A stretch of 64,000 nt of DNA from JANMCE01 sp963791625 (GCA_963791625.1 CAWBTA010000016.1:186001-250000); one strand, 5' to 3'. Shown: positions 1-11,243, counted from the first letter of the stretch. Numbers and translations: made by a program. Notes: generated by a model from the letters alone, not told the origin.

Positions 1-1825
<1,825 letters not shown>

Positions 1826-1989
1826 TGCTGCTCCTTTGCCCTGCATTGTTGACGTGAGGAAACTCGAACATCCTTCTGCCGACTGTTGGCGGCGAAGCTC
1901 CACTCTGTGCCTCCGACCGTTGCGATGTCAACGCGAGAGCACATTGAAACTCGATAACCCGCACTATCGCGCCGGGTAGCGTCCTAGGC

Positions 1990-2718
1990 ATGATTGAACG
2001 GCACCTCGATATACCCACTGCGAACGGCATGATGAATACCTTCATCACCCACCCTGAGGAGGGCGGCCCGCATCCGGTGGTGTTCTTCTACATGGACGCG
2101 CCGGGTAAGCGTGAGGAGCTCCACGACATGGCGCGCCGCCTGGGTACGGCTGGCTACTACGTGATCCTGCCCAACCTGTATTACCGGCGGACTCGCGAGT
2201 TCAACATTTTCGGCGACGACCCGACGCAGACGCGCGAGGTGATGTTTGAGCACATGGCCAGCCTCACTGACGCCATGGTTGCGAGCGACACCCTGTCACT
2301 CTTCGCCCATGTCGACGCCGACCCTGCCGCCGACGCACGTCGCATCGGCTGCATGGGGTATTGCATGAGCGGACCGTTCTCGTTCGCAATGGCCGGAACC
2401 TACCCCGAGCGCATCAAGGCCGCCGCGTCCCTGTACGGCGTGCGATTGTTCGGGGAAAAGTCACCGGCCCATCTCGCTGCTCAGGTGAAAGGCGAGCTTT
2501 ATTTCGCTTGTGCCGAACACGACATTCACGCACCGACCGAAATGATCAACTCGCTCGTCGCCCACTTGGAAGCCGTCGGTGCCAATGCCAGAGTCGAGTG
2601 GTATCCGGGGGCCCACCACGGCTTCGCGTTCCCGACCCGTGAGTCGGCCTACTCGAAACCGGACGCGGAACGTCACTGGGAACGATTGCACGACCTCTTC
2701 CGCCGCAACCTCGGCTAG
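1990..2718 (+). CDS. Dienelactone hydrolase family protein
   Basis: Alpha/beta hydrolase of 242 residues, a usual length for the family. The nucleophile elbow GYCMSGP carries a cysteine, as in dienelactone hydrolases, with an acid candidate in AEHDIHAP and the histidine in GAHHGF. The family hydrolyses lactones or related esters; the real substrate is not evident. The ATG lies 7 nt after TAGCGT (1977-1982) with no Shine-Dalgarno sequence, so the mRNA may be leaderless. Its stop codon overlaps that of the convergent transporter gene by 4 nt. Confidence 0.88.
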   Translation: MIERHLDIPTANGMMNTFITHPEEGGPHPVVFFYMDAPGKREELHDMARRLGTAGYYVILPNLYYRRTREFNIFGDDPTQTREVMFEHMASLTDAMVASDTLSLFAHVDADPAADARRIGCMGYCMSGPFSFAMAGTYPERIKAAASLYGVRLFGEKSPAHLAAQVKGELYFACAEHDIHAPTEMINSLVAHLEAVGANARVEWYPGAHHGFAFPTRESAYSKPDAERHWERLHDLFRRNLG

Positions 2719-3929
2719 GGGCGAGCGAAGCGCTTCTCCAGCGCATCAACCGCGAGACCGAGTACCAAGGCCCAGAACGGTGCGCCGACATGGAAGAGAC
2801 TGAAGCCACTCGCCGCGCACAACAGTGCCACGACGACGCCGTCACGGCCAGCGGTGTCGGCCATCGCACCCGCCAATGATCCGCTGATGGCACCAAACAG
2901 GGCGAGGCCGGTGATGGCGGCCACGAACTCTTTCGGCACGACAGAAAAAACACTCAACAGGCTGGCACCAAAGATGGCGGCCACGATGTAGAACACTCCA
3001 GCCGACACGCCAGCGATGTAGCGCTTGGAGGGATCGTGGTGAGCATCGTCGCCGGTCGCAATACCGGCGGTTATGGCCGCCAAGTGCGCGCCCGGACTGC
3101 CGAAAGGTGCCAGCACCAGCGACACCCCTCCGGTCACCGCAAGAATGCGATCCATATCGGGTCGGTAGCCGGACTGGCGAAGCACGGCGTAGCCCGGCGC
3201 GTACTGGGACGACAGCGCCAGCGCCAGCAGCGGGAGGCCGAGTCCGACAAGGGCCCCAACGTGGAACGTCGGCGTCACCATCGCCAGGTGCACAACGTGG
3301 AGGCTCGGCCTGGTGGTCGTCGTTATGCGAAGGACAACCGCAGCCAACCCGCCGGCCAGTGCCGTCCAGACAATGCCCAGGCGAGACCCACGTACCCGCG
3401 CCAGGAAGAACGCCGTGCCCATCAGCAGCACCAGCATCGTGACCTGCCAACGCGGCGGACTACCCGGCAGCGCGGCGAAGTAGCCGGTGCCAAAGTTGAA
3501 GAGCACGCCGGCCAACATGGCCGACACGATGCCCTTCGGTACTCGGGCCATGAGCCGTGAGAAGGTCTTGGTGACGCCGATAACGATGATGCCGACTGCC
3601 ACCAGAAGGTAGGCGCCCACCGCATCGGCGAAGGTGTAGTTCTGCAGTGACGTCACCAGCAGGACTGCACCGCCGCTGCTGAACGCACAGATGATCGGTT
3701 GTCGCAGCCATACGGACAACACGATGGCGCAGACGCCGCTGGCCACCGACACGGCCGAGATCCATCCGTTCGTTTGGCCGGCGGTAAGCCCAGCATTCCT
3801 CGCCGCCAACTGCACGACGAGAAAGGGACCCGAGTAGCTAACGAGTACCACCAGGAAGCCCGCAACAATGGCAGGCATCGAACGCCTGAGACCACTGGAA
3901 GGCGGGGCCATGACCAGCGGATCAGTCAC
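2715..3929 (-). CDS. BenE family benzoate/proton symporter-like transporter
   Basis: Polytopic membrane protein of about 404 residues with around a dozen hydrophobic segments across its whole length. Order of segments and motifs such as SSGGAVLL and GVLFNFGTGYF resemble BenE (benzoate:H+ symporter), but substrate is unproven and no benzoate catabolic genes are in view. Start is uncertain: the frame opens at a TTG at 3977, a GTG at 3929 gives VTDPLVMAPP, and an ATG lies at 3911. I chose 3929 because the first option would leave almost no room for the promoter of the divergent ABC transporter genes. Confidence 0.8.
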   Translation of the reverse strand: MTDPLVMAPPSSGLRRSMPAIVAGFLVVLVSYSGPFLVVQLAARNAGLTAGQTNGWISAVSVASGVCAIVLSVWLRQPIICAFSSGGAVLLVTSLQNYTFADAVGAYLLVAVGIIVIGVTKTFSRLMARVPKGIVSAMLAGVLFNFGTGYFAALPGSPPRWQVTMLVLLMGTAFFLARVRGSRLGIVWTALAGGLAAVVLRITTTTRPSLHVVHLAMVTPTFHVGALVGLGLPLLALALSSQYAPGYAVLRQSGYRPDMDRILAVTGGVSLVLAPFGSPGAHLAAITAGIATGDDAHHDPSKRYIAGVSAGVFYIVAAIFGASLLSVFSVVPKEFVAAITGLALFGAISGSLAGAMADTAGRDGVVVALLCAASGFSLFHVGAPFWALVLGLAVDALEKRFARP

Positions 3930-3988
3930 GGACGGCTGATCTTCCGGAGAGCTATGTTCACTGGTCGAAGCTAGCAAAGGAATGCGGC

Positions 3989-4996
3989 ATGAGTGATTTC
4001 ATCATCGATGCGCGTGACGTGCACAAAGCATACGGCGCCACCAAAGCCCTCGACGGGGTCGACCTGCAAGTTGCACCGGGTACCGTGCTCGGTCTCCTTG
4101 GGCCCAATGGTGCAGGCAAGACAACCCTGGTGCGAGTGCTCGCCACGCTGCTGAAGCCCGACTCGGGCAGTGCCACTGTTGCGGGCCTGGACGTCGTCAC
4201 GCAGGCGCACGAGGTTCGCGAAGTGATCGGCCTGGCCGGGCAGTACGCCGCCGTCGATGAGACCCTTACCGGACGGGAGAACCTCGTGATGGTCGGGCGG
4301 CTCTACGGCCTGTCGAAGAAAGATGCCAAGGCGGCAGCCGTCGGTGCGCTCGATCGACTGAATCTCTCCGACGCCGCCGACCGCACGGTGCGCACCTACT
4401 CGGGCGGCATGCGCCGACGCCTCGACCTGGGAGCGTCGTTGGTCGGTCGTCCCAAGGTGCTGATCCTCGATGAGCCGACCACCGGTCTCGACCCGCGCAC
4501 GCGCATCGACATGTGGGACTTCATGCGCGATCTGGTCAAGGAGGGCACCACCGTGCTGCTCACCACCCAGTACCTCGATGAGGCCGACGAACTGGCCGAC
4601 AAAGTTGTGGTCATCGACCGCGGCAAGGTCATCGCCAAGGGAACGGCCGACGAACTCAAAACCCAACTCGGCGGCGACGTGTTGGACGTGAAGGTCCACC
4701 ATGCCGGCGATCTTGCTCGAACGTCGGAACTGCTTGCTGGTCTTGGCATCGGCAAACCGCAGTCCGACCACGGCAACGGCCGCGTTCGTCTCGCCGTCGG
4801 CGACGCTCAGGCGGTCGATGTGCTGCTCGCGGCAGTGCGGGCACTCGACGAATCAGGCATCGTTCTCGATGACATCGGCATTCACAAGCCGTCACTCGAC
4901 GACGTGTTCCTTTCGCTTACCGGACGCGACACTCACGTCGACGAATCCGATCCCAACGCCAAACCAACCGGACGCCGCGCGCGGTCCGGCAAGTAA
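3989..4996 (+). CDS. ABC transporter ATP-binding protein, DrrA-like
   Basis: ATPase of 335 residues for an ABC-2 exporter. Walker A GPNGAGKTT (about residue 38), signature YSGGMRRRL, Walker B VLILDEPTTGLD and switch region TTQYLDEAD are all intact. The C-terminal extension after about residue 220 matches the accessory domain of daunorubicin-resistance-type ATPases. An AAAGGA ribosome binding site precedes the ATG. The permease gene starts 10 nt downstream, so the two make one transcription unit. The family exports antibiotics, lipids or polymers; substrate unknown here. Confidence 0.92.
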   Translation: MSDFIIDARDVHKAYGATKALDGVDLQVAPGTVLGLLGPNGAGKTTLVRVLATLLKPDSGSATVAGLDVVTQAHEVREVIGLAGQYAAVDETLTGRENLVMVGRLYGLSKKDAKAAAVGALDRLNLSDAADRTVRTYSGGMRRRLDLGASLVGRPKVLILDEPTTGLDPRTRIDMWDFMRDLVKEGTTVLLTTQYLDEADELADKVVVIDRGKVIAKGTADELKTQLGGDVLDVKVHHAGDLARTSELLAGLGIGKPQSDHGNGRVRLAVGDAQAVDVLLAAVRALDESGIVLDDIGIHKPSLDDVFLSLTGRDTHVDESDPNAKPTGRRARSGK

Positions 4997-5006
4997 GGAT
5001 TCCGCC

Positions 5007-5831
5007 ATGGCTCTCTCCACCAGCGTCGCCGCCGCTCATCGATCTCCGGGCCACTTCATCACGGACACCATCGTCATCGCGAAACGAAATCTGACAAAGG
5101 TGATGCGGACACCGCAGCTCATTTTCTTCAACTCTGTTCAGCCCATCATGTTTACGCTGCTGTTCCGGTACGTGTTCGGTGGCTCCATACCGCTACCGGG
5201 CATGCGGTACGTCGACTACCTCATTCCCGGCATCATCGTGCAGACCAGCCTGTTCGGCGGTGCCGGCACCGCCATCGCCATGGCCGACGACATCAAGGGC
5301 GGCATCATCGATCGATTCCGGTCATTGCCGATGTCGCGTGCAGCCGTTCTGGCCGGACGGACCTTTGCCGACGTCGTGCGCCTCCTCTTCGTCATCGCGC
5401 TGCTGTTCATCGTTGGCATGGCCGTGGGCTTCCGCTTCCACAATGGCTTTGGTCCGGCAGTTGTAGCTGTTGTGCTCTGCCTGATCTTCGGGTTCGCTTT
5501 TCTGTGGTTCTTTGCCTTCATCGGCATGACCGTGAAGGACACCGAGACCGCCCAGGTCGCCGCGTTCCTCCCCGTGTTTCCGCTGGCCTTCGCGTCATCG
5601 ATCTTCACCCAGATCAAGAACATGCCCGGGTGGCTGCAGGTGTTCGCACGCAATCAACCGGTCACCAAGTGCGTCAATGCCGTACGAGCACTCACACAGG
5701 GCCACGACCGCATGGTGAAACTCGGCTACCCCGAATCCACCGCCAAGCTCGTGGTGCAGGCGCTCATCTGGTGCGTGATCATCGTCGCTGCGTTCGCACC
5801 CCTGGCCATCAACCGCTACCGCAAGGGCTGA
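5007..5831 (+). CDS. ABC-2 type permease, DrrB-like
   Basis: Membrane partner of the preceding ATPase, 274 residues with about six hydrophobic segments. It begins MALSTSVAAAHRSPG; the segment DDIKGGIIDRFRSLPMSR is the typical cytoplasmic loop of DrrB-type permeases. The reading frame is open further upstream (from 4701) but that part lies inside the ATPase gene, and the ATG at 5007 fits both the family length and the operon spacing. Confidence 0.9.
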   Translation: MALSTSVAAAHRSPGHFITDTIVIAKRNLTKVMRTPQLIFFNSVQPIMFTLLFRYVFGGSIPLPGMRYVDYLIPGIIVQTSLFGGAGTAIAMADDIKGGIIDRFRSLPMSRAAVLAGRTFADVVRLLFVIALLFIVGMAVGFRFHNGFGPAVVAVVLCLIFGFAFLWFFAFIGMTVKDTETAQVAAFLPVFPLAFASSIFTQIKNMPGWLQVFARNQPVTKCVNAVRALTQGHDRMVKLGYPESTAKLVVQALIWCVIIVAAFAPLAINRYRKG

Positions 5832-5878
5832 TCCACCCATCCCCCACCGGCGGGCGCGAAACCCGCATCATTGGTTAC

Positions 5879-6832
5879 ATGCGCTCTTCCCCGGATGATC
5901 ACCTCCGGACCATCGACGCGCTGTGCGCGGCACGGGACTGGGACGGACTCCTACACTTCCGCGACGAGACGCGCGCCGAAGTTGGTCGGCGGTCGCTGAC
6001 CTCGATCGCGGCGCTCTGCGAATATCGTCTGGCGCTTCAAGCTCCGGCGAGGTTTGCTGCCGGCGTGGTCAATGACAACACCGGATTTGCCAGTGTAGGA
6101 CCGCTCACTGAGGTGCTTGCCCAGCAGCACCCGTGGGCGGACATCGTGACGTATCTCGACCACGGACGCGTTGCCTCGTCCGTCGCGCACGAACGGGTCA
6201 TCCGGGGTGAGGATCTTCGATCGGCAGCGGACGTCTACCGATCAGAACTCGACATGCCGATGGTGCTGCAGCCATGGGAATCGTCGTACGCTTCGGCGAT
6301 CTATCAGCCTGAGCAGGCCGAGTTTCCGCAGCCAGCACCGCCGAGTTTCTCGCCGGTATCACGACTTCCTCGTCCCGGTGAGGCCATAGGCGATCCGCAT
6401 GTCGTGGACGCGTTCAAGGATCTCGTTCGCCCGTGGACAACGCAGTCCAACGGCAACGTCAACGTCGTCACCGCTGAGGGCCACCACCTCAATGCCATCG
6501 CCAGTCTCGGCGTCTCCCGTGCCCGCATAGCTGAGATCTCCTTCGAACAAGCAATGGCGTGGATGGTGTGGGCCGGCGCCAGCGGTGGAGCCAGGGGCGA
6601 CCGCCGTGGGAACGCCATCGGCCGTTTCTACGCGTGGCACTGCGTGGCCGCACTCGCTGGCGTCAGTGAGGAGTGGCCGATCGATCCCATCGAGATGGGC
6701 GAGATCGGTGAAGGCCTGCACTGGTATCTGTGGGATGTCGATGAGCGCGACGTCGGTTGGCAGTTGCGGCTTGCGGTCTATGACGACGTGGAAGAGCTCG
6801 GTCTCGCCATCTCGGCCACGGATAGGGTTTAG
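5879..6832 (+). CDS. Protein of unknown function (317 aa)
   Basis: I do not recognise a family. The protein is soluble-looking and acidic, with no signal peptide or membrane segment. It has a helical N-terminal third, a Pro-rich stretch near residues 145-170 (PQPAPPSFSPV), and a C-terminal part with conserved-looking glycine and aromatic positions (MAWMVWAGASGGARGDRRG, FYAWHCVAALAG). It starts 48 nt after the ABC permease and may share its transcript, though no ribosome binding site is evident. The stop overlaps that of the convergent secreted-protein gene. Codon use looks like the neighbours. Confidence 0.72.
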   Translation: MRSSPDDHLRTIDALCAARDWDGLLHFRDETRAEVGRRSLTSIAALCEYRLALQAPARFAAGVVNDNTGFASVGPLTEVLAQQHPWADIVTYLDHGRVASSVAHERVIRGEDLRSAADVYRSELDMPMVLQPWESSYASAIYQPEQAEFPQPAPPSFSPVSRLPRPGEAIGDPHVVDAFKDLVRPWTTQSNGNVNVVTAEGHHLNAIASLGVSRARIAEISFEQAMAWMVWAGASGGARGDRRGNAIGRFYAWHCVAALAGVSEEWPIDPIEMGEIGEGLHWYLWDVDERDVGWQLRLAVYDDVEELGLAISATDRV

Positions 6833-8436
6833 GCCTGGCTGGCCCGTACCGCATCGATGAACGTCTGCGGTACGGGGGTGAATGGCCAGCCGGTCCCTCG
6901 CCAGTCGAACTGCTCGGTGTAGAACCACAGGTAGCGGTCGGTTGCCTGACGTGCGTTGGTCAAGAGGGTCTGCAACTGCGCGGCCGAGAAGTTGCTGTAG
7001 CTGTTGGTCATGTCCCTGTCGAACACCTGGTTCGCCACAGTGACGGTCGCGTTGTAGGTCGCGGCCGACACGTTCCCGAACGGCACGATCGGCCCGCCCG
7101 AATTGCCCAGGCGCGTCTTCATCCACGTGTACGCATTCTGAAAATCAGCGACAGATCGCTGGTAGTAGCTCTCGCCGCCATCGACCACGGTGGCCGATGT
7201 GCCTGCCGCCGATTCGATGGCGCCCACGAAGAAGGGGCCACCGAGCTCGTTGGCCCAGGCCGTGTTGTTGCCGCCCATGTTGCCTGCATTGAAGGTGTTC
7301 TTGTCCGACATTTCCGCGCCGCGGAAATGGAGCGCCACCACACTCGGCCACGCCGAACGGATCGCATCCATGGTCTGCTTCCCGCGGAGCTGCGATCTCG
7401 CCTGGGCGTCGGCCGGCAGGGTCCACGGGCGGGAGAAGTCGACATACACCCACGGGATCGGGATCGTGTCGTAGTCCCACGGGTTCGGGCCAGTGCCGTA
7501 GTACTCGGTGTCCATGATGATGCCGTCAAACATGCCCGTTGCCTTGGCCGCCTGGGCATAGATGGCCAGGTTGGCAGAGATGGTGTTCCACTTCGCGTCG
7601 TTGAAGACGTCGTAGGCACTGACCACACTGCCCGCGGGAGCGTTGTCGAGAAATCGGCACAGCACGAAGTTGTGGGTGACGTGGGTCAGCTTGGGCATGG
7701 CATTCAGATCCGCCTGGGCCTGGGCCAACGTGACCGGTGTCGAGCTGCAGGGGTTGTAGGCGGGTGCGATCGACACGCCGTCAAAGGGCAACGCATCGAT
7801 TCGCTTCGCGTTCTGAGCAGCCACAGCGGCCACGCTGGCGTCCCAGCCATGTTGGATGAGAAGCGGTCTCGATCCGGCCGGCGCCGTGGTTGTGGTCGTG
7901 GGCGCGAGGGTGGTGGTCGTGGGAGCAAGCGTCGTCGTGGGAGCAAGCGTCGTCGTGGGAGCAAGCGTCGTCGTGCGGGCAATCGTGGTGGTCGTAGCCG
8001 CTGCGGTCGTTGGAGTTGGAGCAATCGTCGTTGTCGATGCGACCGTTGTCGGTGCAGCGGTGGTTGTCCTCGCCAACGTCGTGGTGGGCGCGACGGTGGT
8101 GGTGGTGCGGGCCACCGTTGTGGTCGTCTGCGTGGTGGTCGTGGTCGTGGTCGGCCGCGGCCGCTGGCGCTCGATCGAGACGGGTGCAGCCGAGACTTGC
8201 GACTCGATGAACCGAAACGTTCTCGCGATTGCGACACCTGGCGATGCGATGGAAAGGACCCCTAACGCCAGCTGCCCAACCGACAACGAACTCGAAGAGG
8301 ACGGCAAGAACGCTGATCTGATCGGGGGGCTGCTGATGGTCGCAGCGAACGCGAACCTGCTGTCTTGGGCAGCGGCAGCCACCAGACTAATGACGCAAAC
8401 AGCGGTGATGCTCGTGACTTTCTGCTTCCTCGACAT
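6829..8436 (-). CDS. Secreted protein: Thr-rich linker plus putative TIM-barrel domain
   Basis: Protein of 535 residues in three parts. An N-terminal signal-like segment (VCVISLVAAAAQ) and about 90 further residues are followed by a low-complexity Thr/Ala/Pro linker (about residues 93-190, many TTT and TLAP units). The C-terminal domain of about 340 residues begins PLLIQHGWDASV and contains FDGIIMDTEYYG, VYVDFSRPW and VALHFRGAEM, a pattern of alternating strands with acidic ends like glycoside-hydrolase-type barrels; the acidic pair in MDTEYY is a catalytic candidate (inference). No LPXTG or lipobox is seen. An AAGGAG site precedes the ATG. Specific activity unknown. Confidence 0.75.
   Translation of the reverse strand: MSRKQKVTSITAVCVISLVAAAAQDSRFAFAATISSPPIRSAFLPSSSSSLSVGQLALGVLSIASPGVAIARTFRFIESQVSAAPVSIERQRPRPTTTTTTTQTTTTVARTTTTVAPTTTLARTTTAAPTTVASTTTIAPTPTTAAATTTTIARTTTLAPTTTLAPTTTLAPTTTTLAPTTTTTAPAGSRPLLIQHGWDASVAAVAAQNAKRIDALPFDGVSIAPAYNPCSSTPVTLAQAQADLNAMPKLTHVTHNFVLCRFLDNAPAGSVVSAYDVFNDAKWNTISANLAIYAQAAKATGMFDGIIMDTEYYGTGPNPWDYDTIPIPWVYVDFSRPWTLPADAQARSQLRGKQTMDAIRSAWPSVVALHFRGAEMSDKNTFNAGNMGGNNTAWANELGGPFFVGAIESAAGTSATVVDGGESYYQRSVADFQNAYTWMKTRLGNSGGPIVPFGNVSAATYNATVTVANQVFDRDMTNSYSNFSAAQLQTLLTNARQATDRYLWFYTEQFDWRGTGWPFTPVPQTFIDAVRASQA
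7921..7974 (-). repeat. Three perfect 18-bp tandem repeats in the Thr-rich linker
   Basis: The 18-mer gggagcaagcgtcgtcgt occurs three times in direct succession (7921-7938, 7939-7956, 7957-7974). Read on the minus strand each unit codes for TTTLAP. Flanking DNA from about 7880 to 8160 continues with less regular TTT-coding units. Exact identity at the DNA level suggests recent slippage expansion, so linker length may vary between strains. Confidence 0.9.
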
Positions 8437-8526
8437 GACACTCCTTCAGAAGCCAATGCCCGCGGAAGGCATGGTCCGAAAGACCTATCGGCGCGATTTT
8501 GGCGCGCTGAAGTGAGCCCCGGTCAA

Positions 8527-8548
8527 GGTCATGTCTGGAGACATGTCC
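8527..8548. promoter_or_regulatory. 22-bp near-perfect palindrome, possible operator
   Basis: The core CATGTCTGGAGACATG (8530-8545) has 7-bp perfect arms, and the symmetry extends to GG...CC on each side with one mismatched pair. It sits about 90 bp upstream of the secreted-protein start, in the 187-bp gap after the lactone oxidase gene. Size and symmetry suit a dimeric repressor, and no T-tract follows, so I do not read it as a terminator. Cognate regulator unknown. Confidence 0.45.
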
Positions 8549-8623
8549 CGGTTCTAAGCCCGGTTCTGGTTCGGTCCGAGCGCTGTAAACGTGAGGTCTA
8601 CGAGCCGCAGATCAAGCGGTCTC

Positions 8624-9931
8624 CTACGCTCCCAATACCCGATCAAGGTAGGCGTTCGAGAAGCGGCGGTCGGGGTCAAGCTGGTTGCGAACCTGCTGAA
8701 ATCGCGACCATTGCGGATACCGGCCGCCCAGTGTTTCAGCCGTCTGAAAATGCAGTTTGCCCCAGTGTGGGCGACCCGCGTAGTCGTCCATGATCCGCTC
8801 CACACCTTCAAAGTAGGGGCGGAATTCCATGCCCTTGAAGATGTGCACCGCGACGTAGCAGCGGGGTTCGGCGGTTCCGGTCGACAGCGGTATGTCGTCG
8901 GGCGCCGTGAAGCGAACCTCGACCGGGAAGTTCAAAAGTAGCCCGGCGCTCGTCACGAAATCGCGGACCCGGTGCAGCGCCTCACTGCAGGCCGCAGCCG
9001 GGATCGAGTACTCCATCTCATAGAACTTCACGAGCCGTGGGCTGGCGAAGACCTTGTAGCTCTCATCGACAAAGGTGGTACGACCCGAACTCGGCAGCGC
9101 TTTGGCCAGTTTGGGAATACGGTTGGGAAAGCGGCGGCCGATGTGGCAGAGGGCGCCGAAGGCGTAGTTCTCCATCAGCACGCCGTCGAACCAGGCCTTG
9201 ACCTTTTTGGGCGGGGCGATGGGATCGGTGGTGCGGTTGTTCGTCTTCGTCAACGCCCAACCAGTGTGTGGCACCCAGAAGAACTCGAAGTGATCATTGG
9301 ACCCGACATGAGCATCAATGTCCCGCAGCACGTCATCGACGCGCAGCGGCTGGTTGACGACCGACAGGTTGAACGCCGGGCACACCTGCAACGTGATCGT
9401 CGAGACGATGCCGAGGGCACCAAGCCCGACACGAGCGCAGTGGAAGACCTCAGCGTTGTGTTCGGCATCGCATTCCAGCACCGAGCCATTCGCCGTTATC
9501 AGCCGCATGCCCACGATAAACCCGGCCAGTCCGGTCAGTCCGGCACCCGTCCCGTGAGTACCGGTCGAGGTGGCCCCAGCGAGGGTCTGGTACGCGATAT
9601 CGCCCAGATTCGGCATGGCAAGCCCGCGGCGGCTCAGCGCCTCGTTCAGTTCGCTGAGCACCACTCCGGCCTGCGCAGTGACCCGATACGTGGTGGTGTC
9701 GATCTGCAGAATGTCGCGGTAGTTATCGAGCATCACAAGATGGCCGTCGGTCAGCGCAATGTCGGTGAAGCTGTGACCGGAGCCGACGACCTTGACCTTG
9801 CGGCCGTGCTCACCGGCGGTCCGTACCACCGCAAGCAGTTCGTCCTCGCTTCTCGGGTGCTCGATCGATGCTGGCGTCCCTGTCTGGTTTCCCGCCCAGT
9901 TCGTCCATGTACCCACGGCCAGCTTGGTCAT
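8624..9931 (-). CDS. FAD-linked sugar-lactone oxidase (L-gulono/D-arabinono-1,4-lactone oxidase family)
   Basis: Flavoprotein of 435 residues. The N-terminal PCMH-type FAD domain has VGSGHSFTD (the histidine position used for covalent FAD in this family) and GATSTGTHGTGA; the C-terminal ALO domain ends with the HWGKLHF motif. Family members oxidise aldonolactones or polyols with O2 as acceptor; the substrate here is not determined. The ATG lies 6 nt after TAGTGT (minus strand, 9943-9938), a leaderless arrangement. The polymerase gene upstream ends 19 bp away on the same strand. Confidence 0.9.
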   Translation of the reverse strand: MTKLAVGTWTNWAGNQTGTPASIEHPRSEDELLAVVRTAGEHGRKVKVVGSGHSFTDIALTDGHLVMLDNYRDILQIDTTTYRVTAQAGVVLSELNEALSRRGLAMPNLGDIAYQTLAGATSTGTHGTGAGLTGLAGFIVGMRLITANGSVLECDAEHNAEVFHCARVGLGALGIVSTITLQVCPAFNLSVVNQPLRVDDVLRDIDAHVGSNDHFEFFWVPHTGWALTKTNNRTTDPIAPPKKVKAWFDGVLMENYAFGALCHIGRRFPNRIPKLAKALPSSGRTTFVDESYKVFASPRLVKFYEMEYSIPAAACSEALHRVRDFVTSAGLLLNFPVEVRFTAPDDIPLSTGTAEPRCYVAVHIFKGMEFRPYFEGVERIMDDYAGRPHWGKLHFQTAETLGGRYPQWSRFQQVRNQLDPDRRFSNAYLDRVLGA

Positions 9932-9950
9932 GGGGACACACTACGACCCC

Positions 9951-11243
9951 TCAGAACGAACCGGCCCGTCGCCGCAACACCGGATGCGTACCCCGAAACC
10001 GGGCACGCACGCGCTCCGTGTATTCCGAGGACGACGACTCCGGCGCGGCCATCCAGATGAGGATCAACCAGAAGATCGGGTGACGACCCTGATAGCCGAA
10101 CAGCATAAAGGTAGCCAGCCACACGACCATGCCCAGGCGGATGGGGTCACCGGCTTGCCAGTGCTTACGAACCAGATAGATCAGCAGCGCAACCATCGTG
10201 AACGTGGCCAGAATGCCGCCACCCGTTGCGATGTCGAGATAGCTGTTGTGACATTCATCCTGCTTGCCAAGGTCATAGATCGGCGTAGTGGGACCAACGC
10301 CGAAGAGCGGGTAGCGCAGGAACACGGCGGTGCACTTGGTCCAGAGGCGCAATCGCTCGCCACCCTGGTTGTTCTGCCCGCTACTCAACCGGTCGGCACG
10401 AGCCAAGATCGCGTTGACCGAGGCCATCGACGCGACGACCACAAGCCAGGCACCGATGAGGCGAAGCGCGCCCCACACGGTTCGGCGCTTCTCGAAGAAG
10501 ACAAGGCCCATCACCGCGCCACCGGCAGCAATGAACGATACGCGCCAGCCATCGCTCTGAGAGAGATAGCCCATGGCCGTGCTGAGCAGGACCATGACGA
10601 ATGTCCACGGCCGATAGTGCAACCGTTTCGCCGTCGCCAAGCTGAGAAAGAACGCGCAGGCCGACAACATTGCCAGTTGGTTGGCGTTGGTGGTGACACC
10701 CTGGAAACGGAAGTTCGTGGCATAGCTGCCGTCGAGGAAAGTCAGGCCGGCCAAGGTCGGGTGCGACCGACTGATGACATAAGCGGCCAGGTTCGGTGCC
10801 ATAGCAAGCGCTGGCCACCACTTCACCCACGACTGAATGAGCGCGGCGCGATCGACGTGATAAGTCAGCGCCAACGTAAACAGCCCTACCAACAGCAGCG
10901 CACTCACAAATCGCGCAGCCGTAGCCGGCGCGTTCATGCCGCCAAGCAACCCGAACGGCGTACCAAGCAATCCGAGAAGGATATAGAGACCAAGGACCCG
11001 GGTCGGCCATAGCCCCGCCGAGGCTCGCACCCTCCATGAAGGCGACAACATCGTCATGACCGACCATCCGAAGATCATGAACTCGCCGATACCGAACGGG
11101 CCGGCGATGCGCAGCTGCGAGGCCGTCACCGCGGATGTGCCGAGCACGAAAACGGTGCGCGTGACCCAACCGCGAGGGATACCCAGCGGGCGTGCCGGTG
11201 GTATCCAGTCCATGTCCGGACGGGGCGCGTAGAGATCAGTCAT
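9951..11243 (-). CDS. O-antigen ligase/Wzy-type polymerase
   Basis: Integral membrane protein of 430 residues with about ten hydrophobic segments and a larger extracytoplasmic loop around PLFGVGPTTPIYDLG and QDECHNSYLDIATGGG; the H-x-S-Y-L-x-I pattern in that loop is typical of the Wzy/O-antigen ligase superfamily. I place the start at the ATG at 11243, which overlaps the stop of the autokinase gene by 8 nt (ATGACTGA); a longer frame would begin inside that gene. Expected role: polymerisation of lipid-linked repeat units of the surface polysaccharide. Confidence 0.85.
   Translation of the reverse strand: MTDLYAPRPDMDWIPPARPLGIPRGWVTRTVFVLGTSAVTASQLRIAGPFGIGEFMIFGWSVMTMLSPSWRVRASAGLWPTRVLGLYILLGLLGTPFGLLGGMNAPATAARFVSALLLVGLFTLALTYHVDRAALIQSWVKWWPALAMAPNLAAYVISRSHPTLAGLTFLDGSYATNFRFQGVTTNANQLAMLSACAFFLSLATAKRLHYRPWTFVMVLLSTAMGYLSQSDGWRVSFIAAGGAVMGLVFFEKRRTVWGALRLIGAWLVVVASMASVNAILARADRLSSGQNNQGGERLRLWTKCTAVFLRYPLFGVGPTTPIYDLGKQDECHNSYLDIATGGGILATFTMVALLIYLVRKHWQAGDPIRLGMVVWLATFMLFGYQGRHPIFWLILIWMAAPESSSSEYTERVRARFRGTHPVLRRRAGSF

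Noticed and set aside
7327..8515. Long Arg/Gly-rich and Val-rich open frames on the plus strand
   Set aside because: They are antisense to the Thr-rich linker of the secreted protein; the repeat bias keeps the other frames open.
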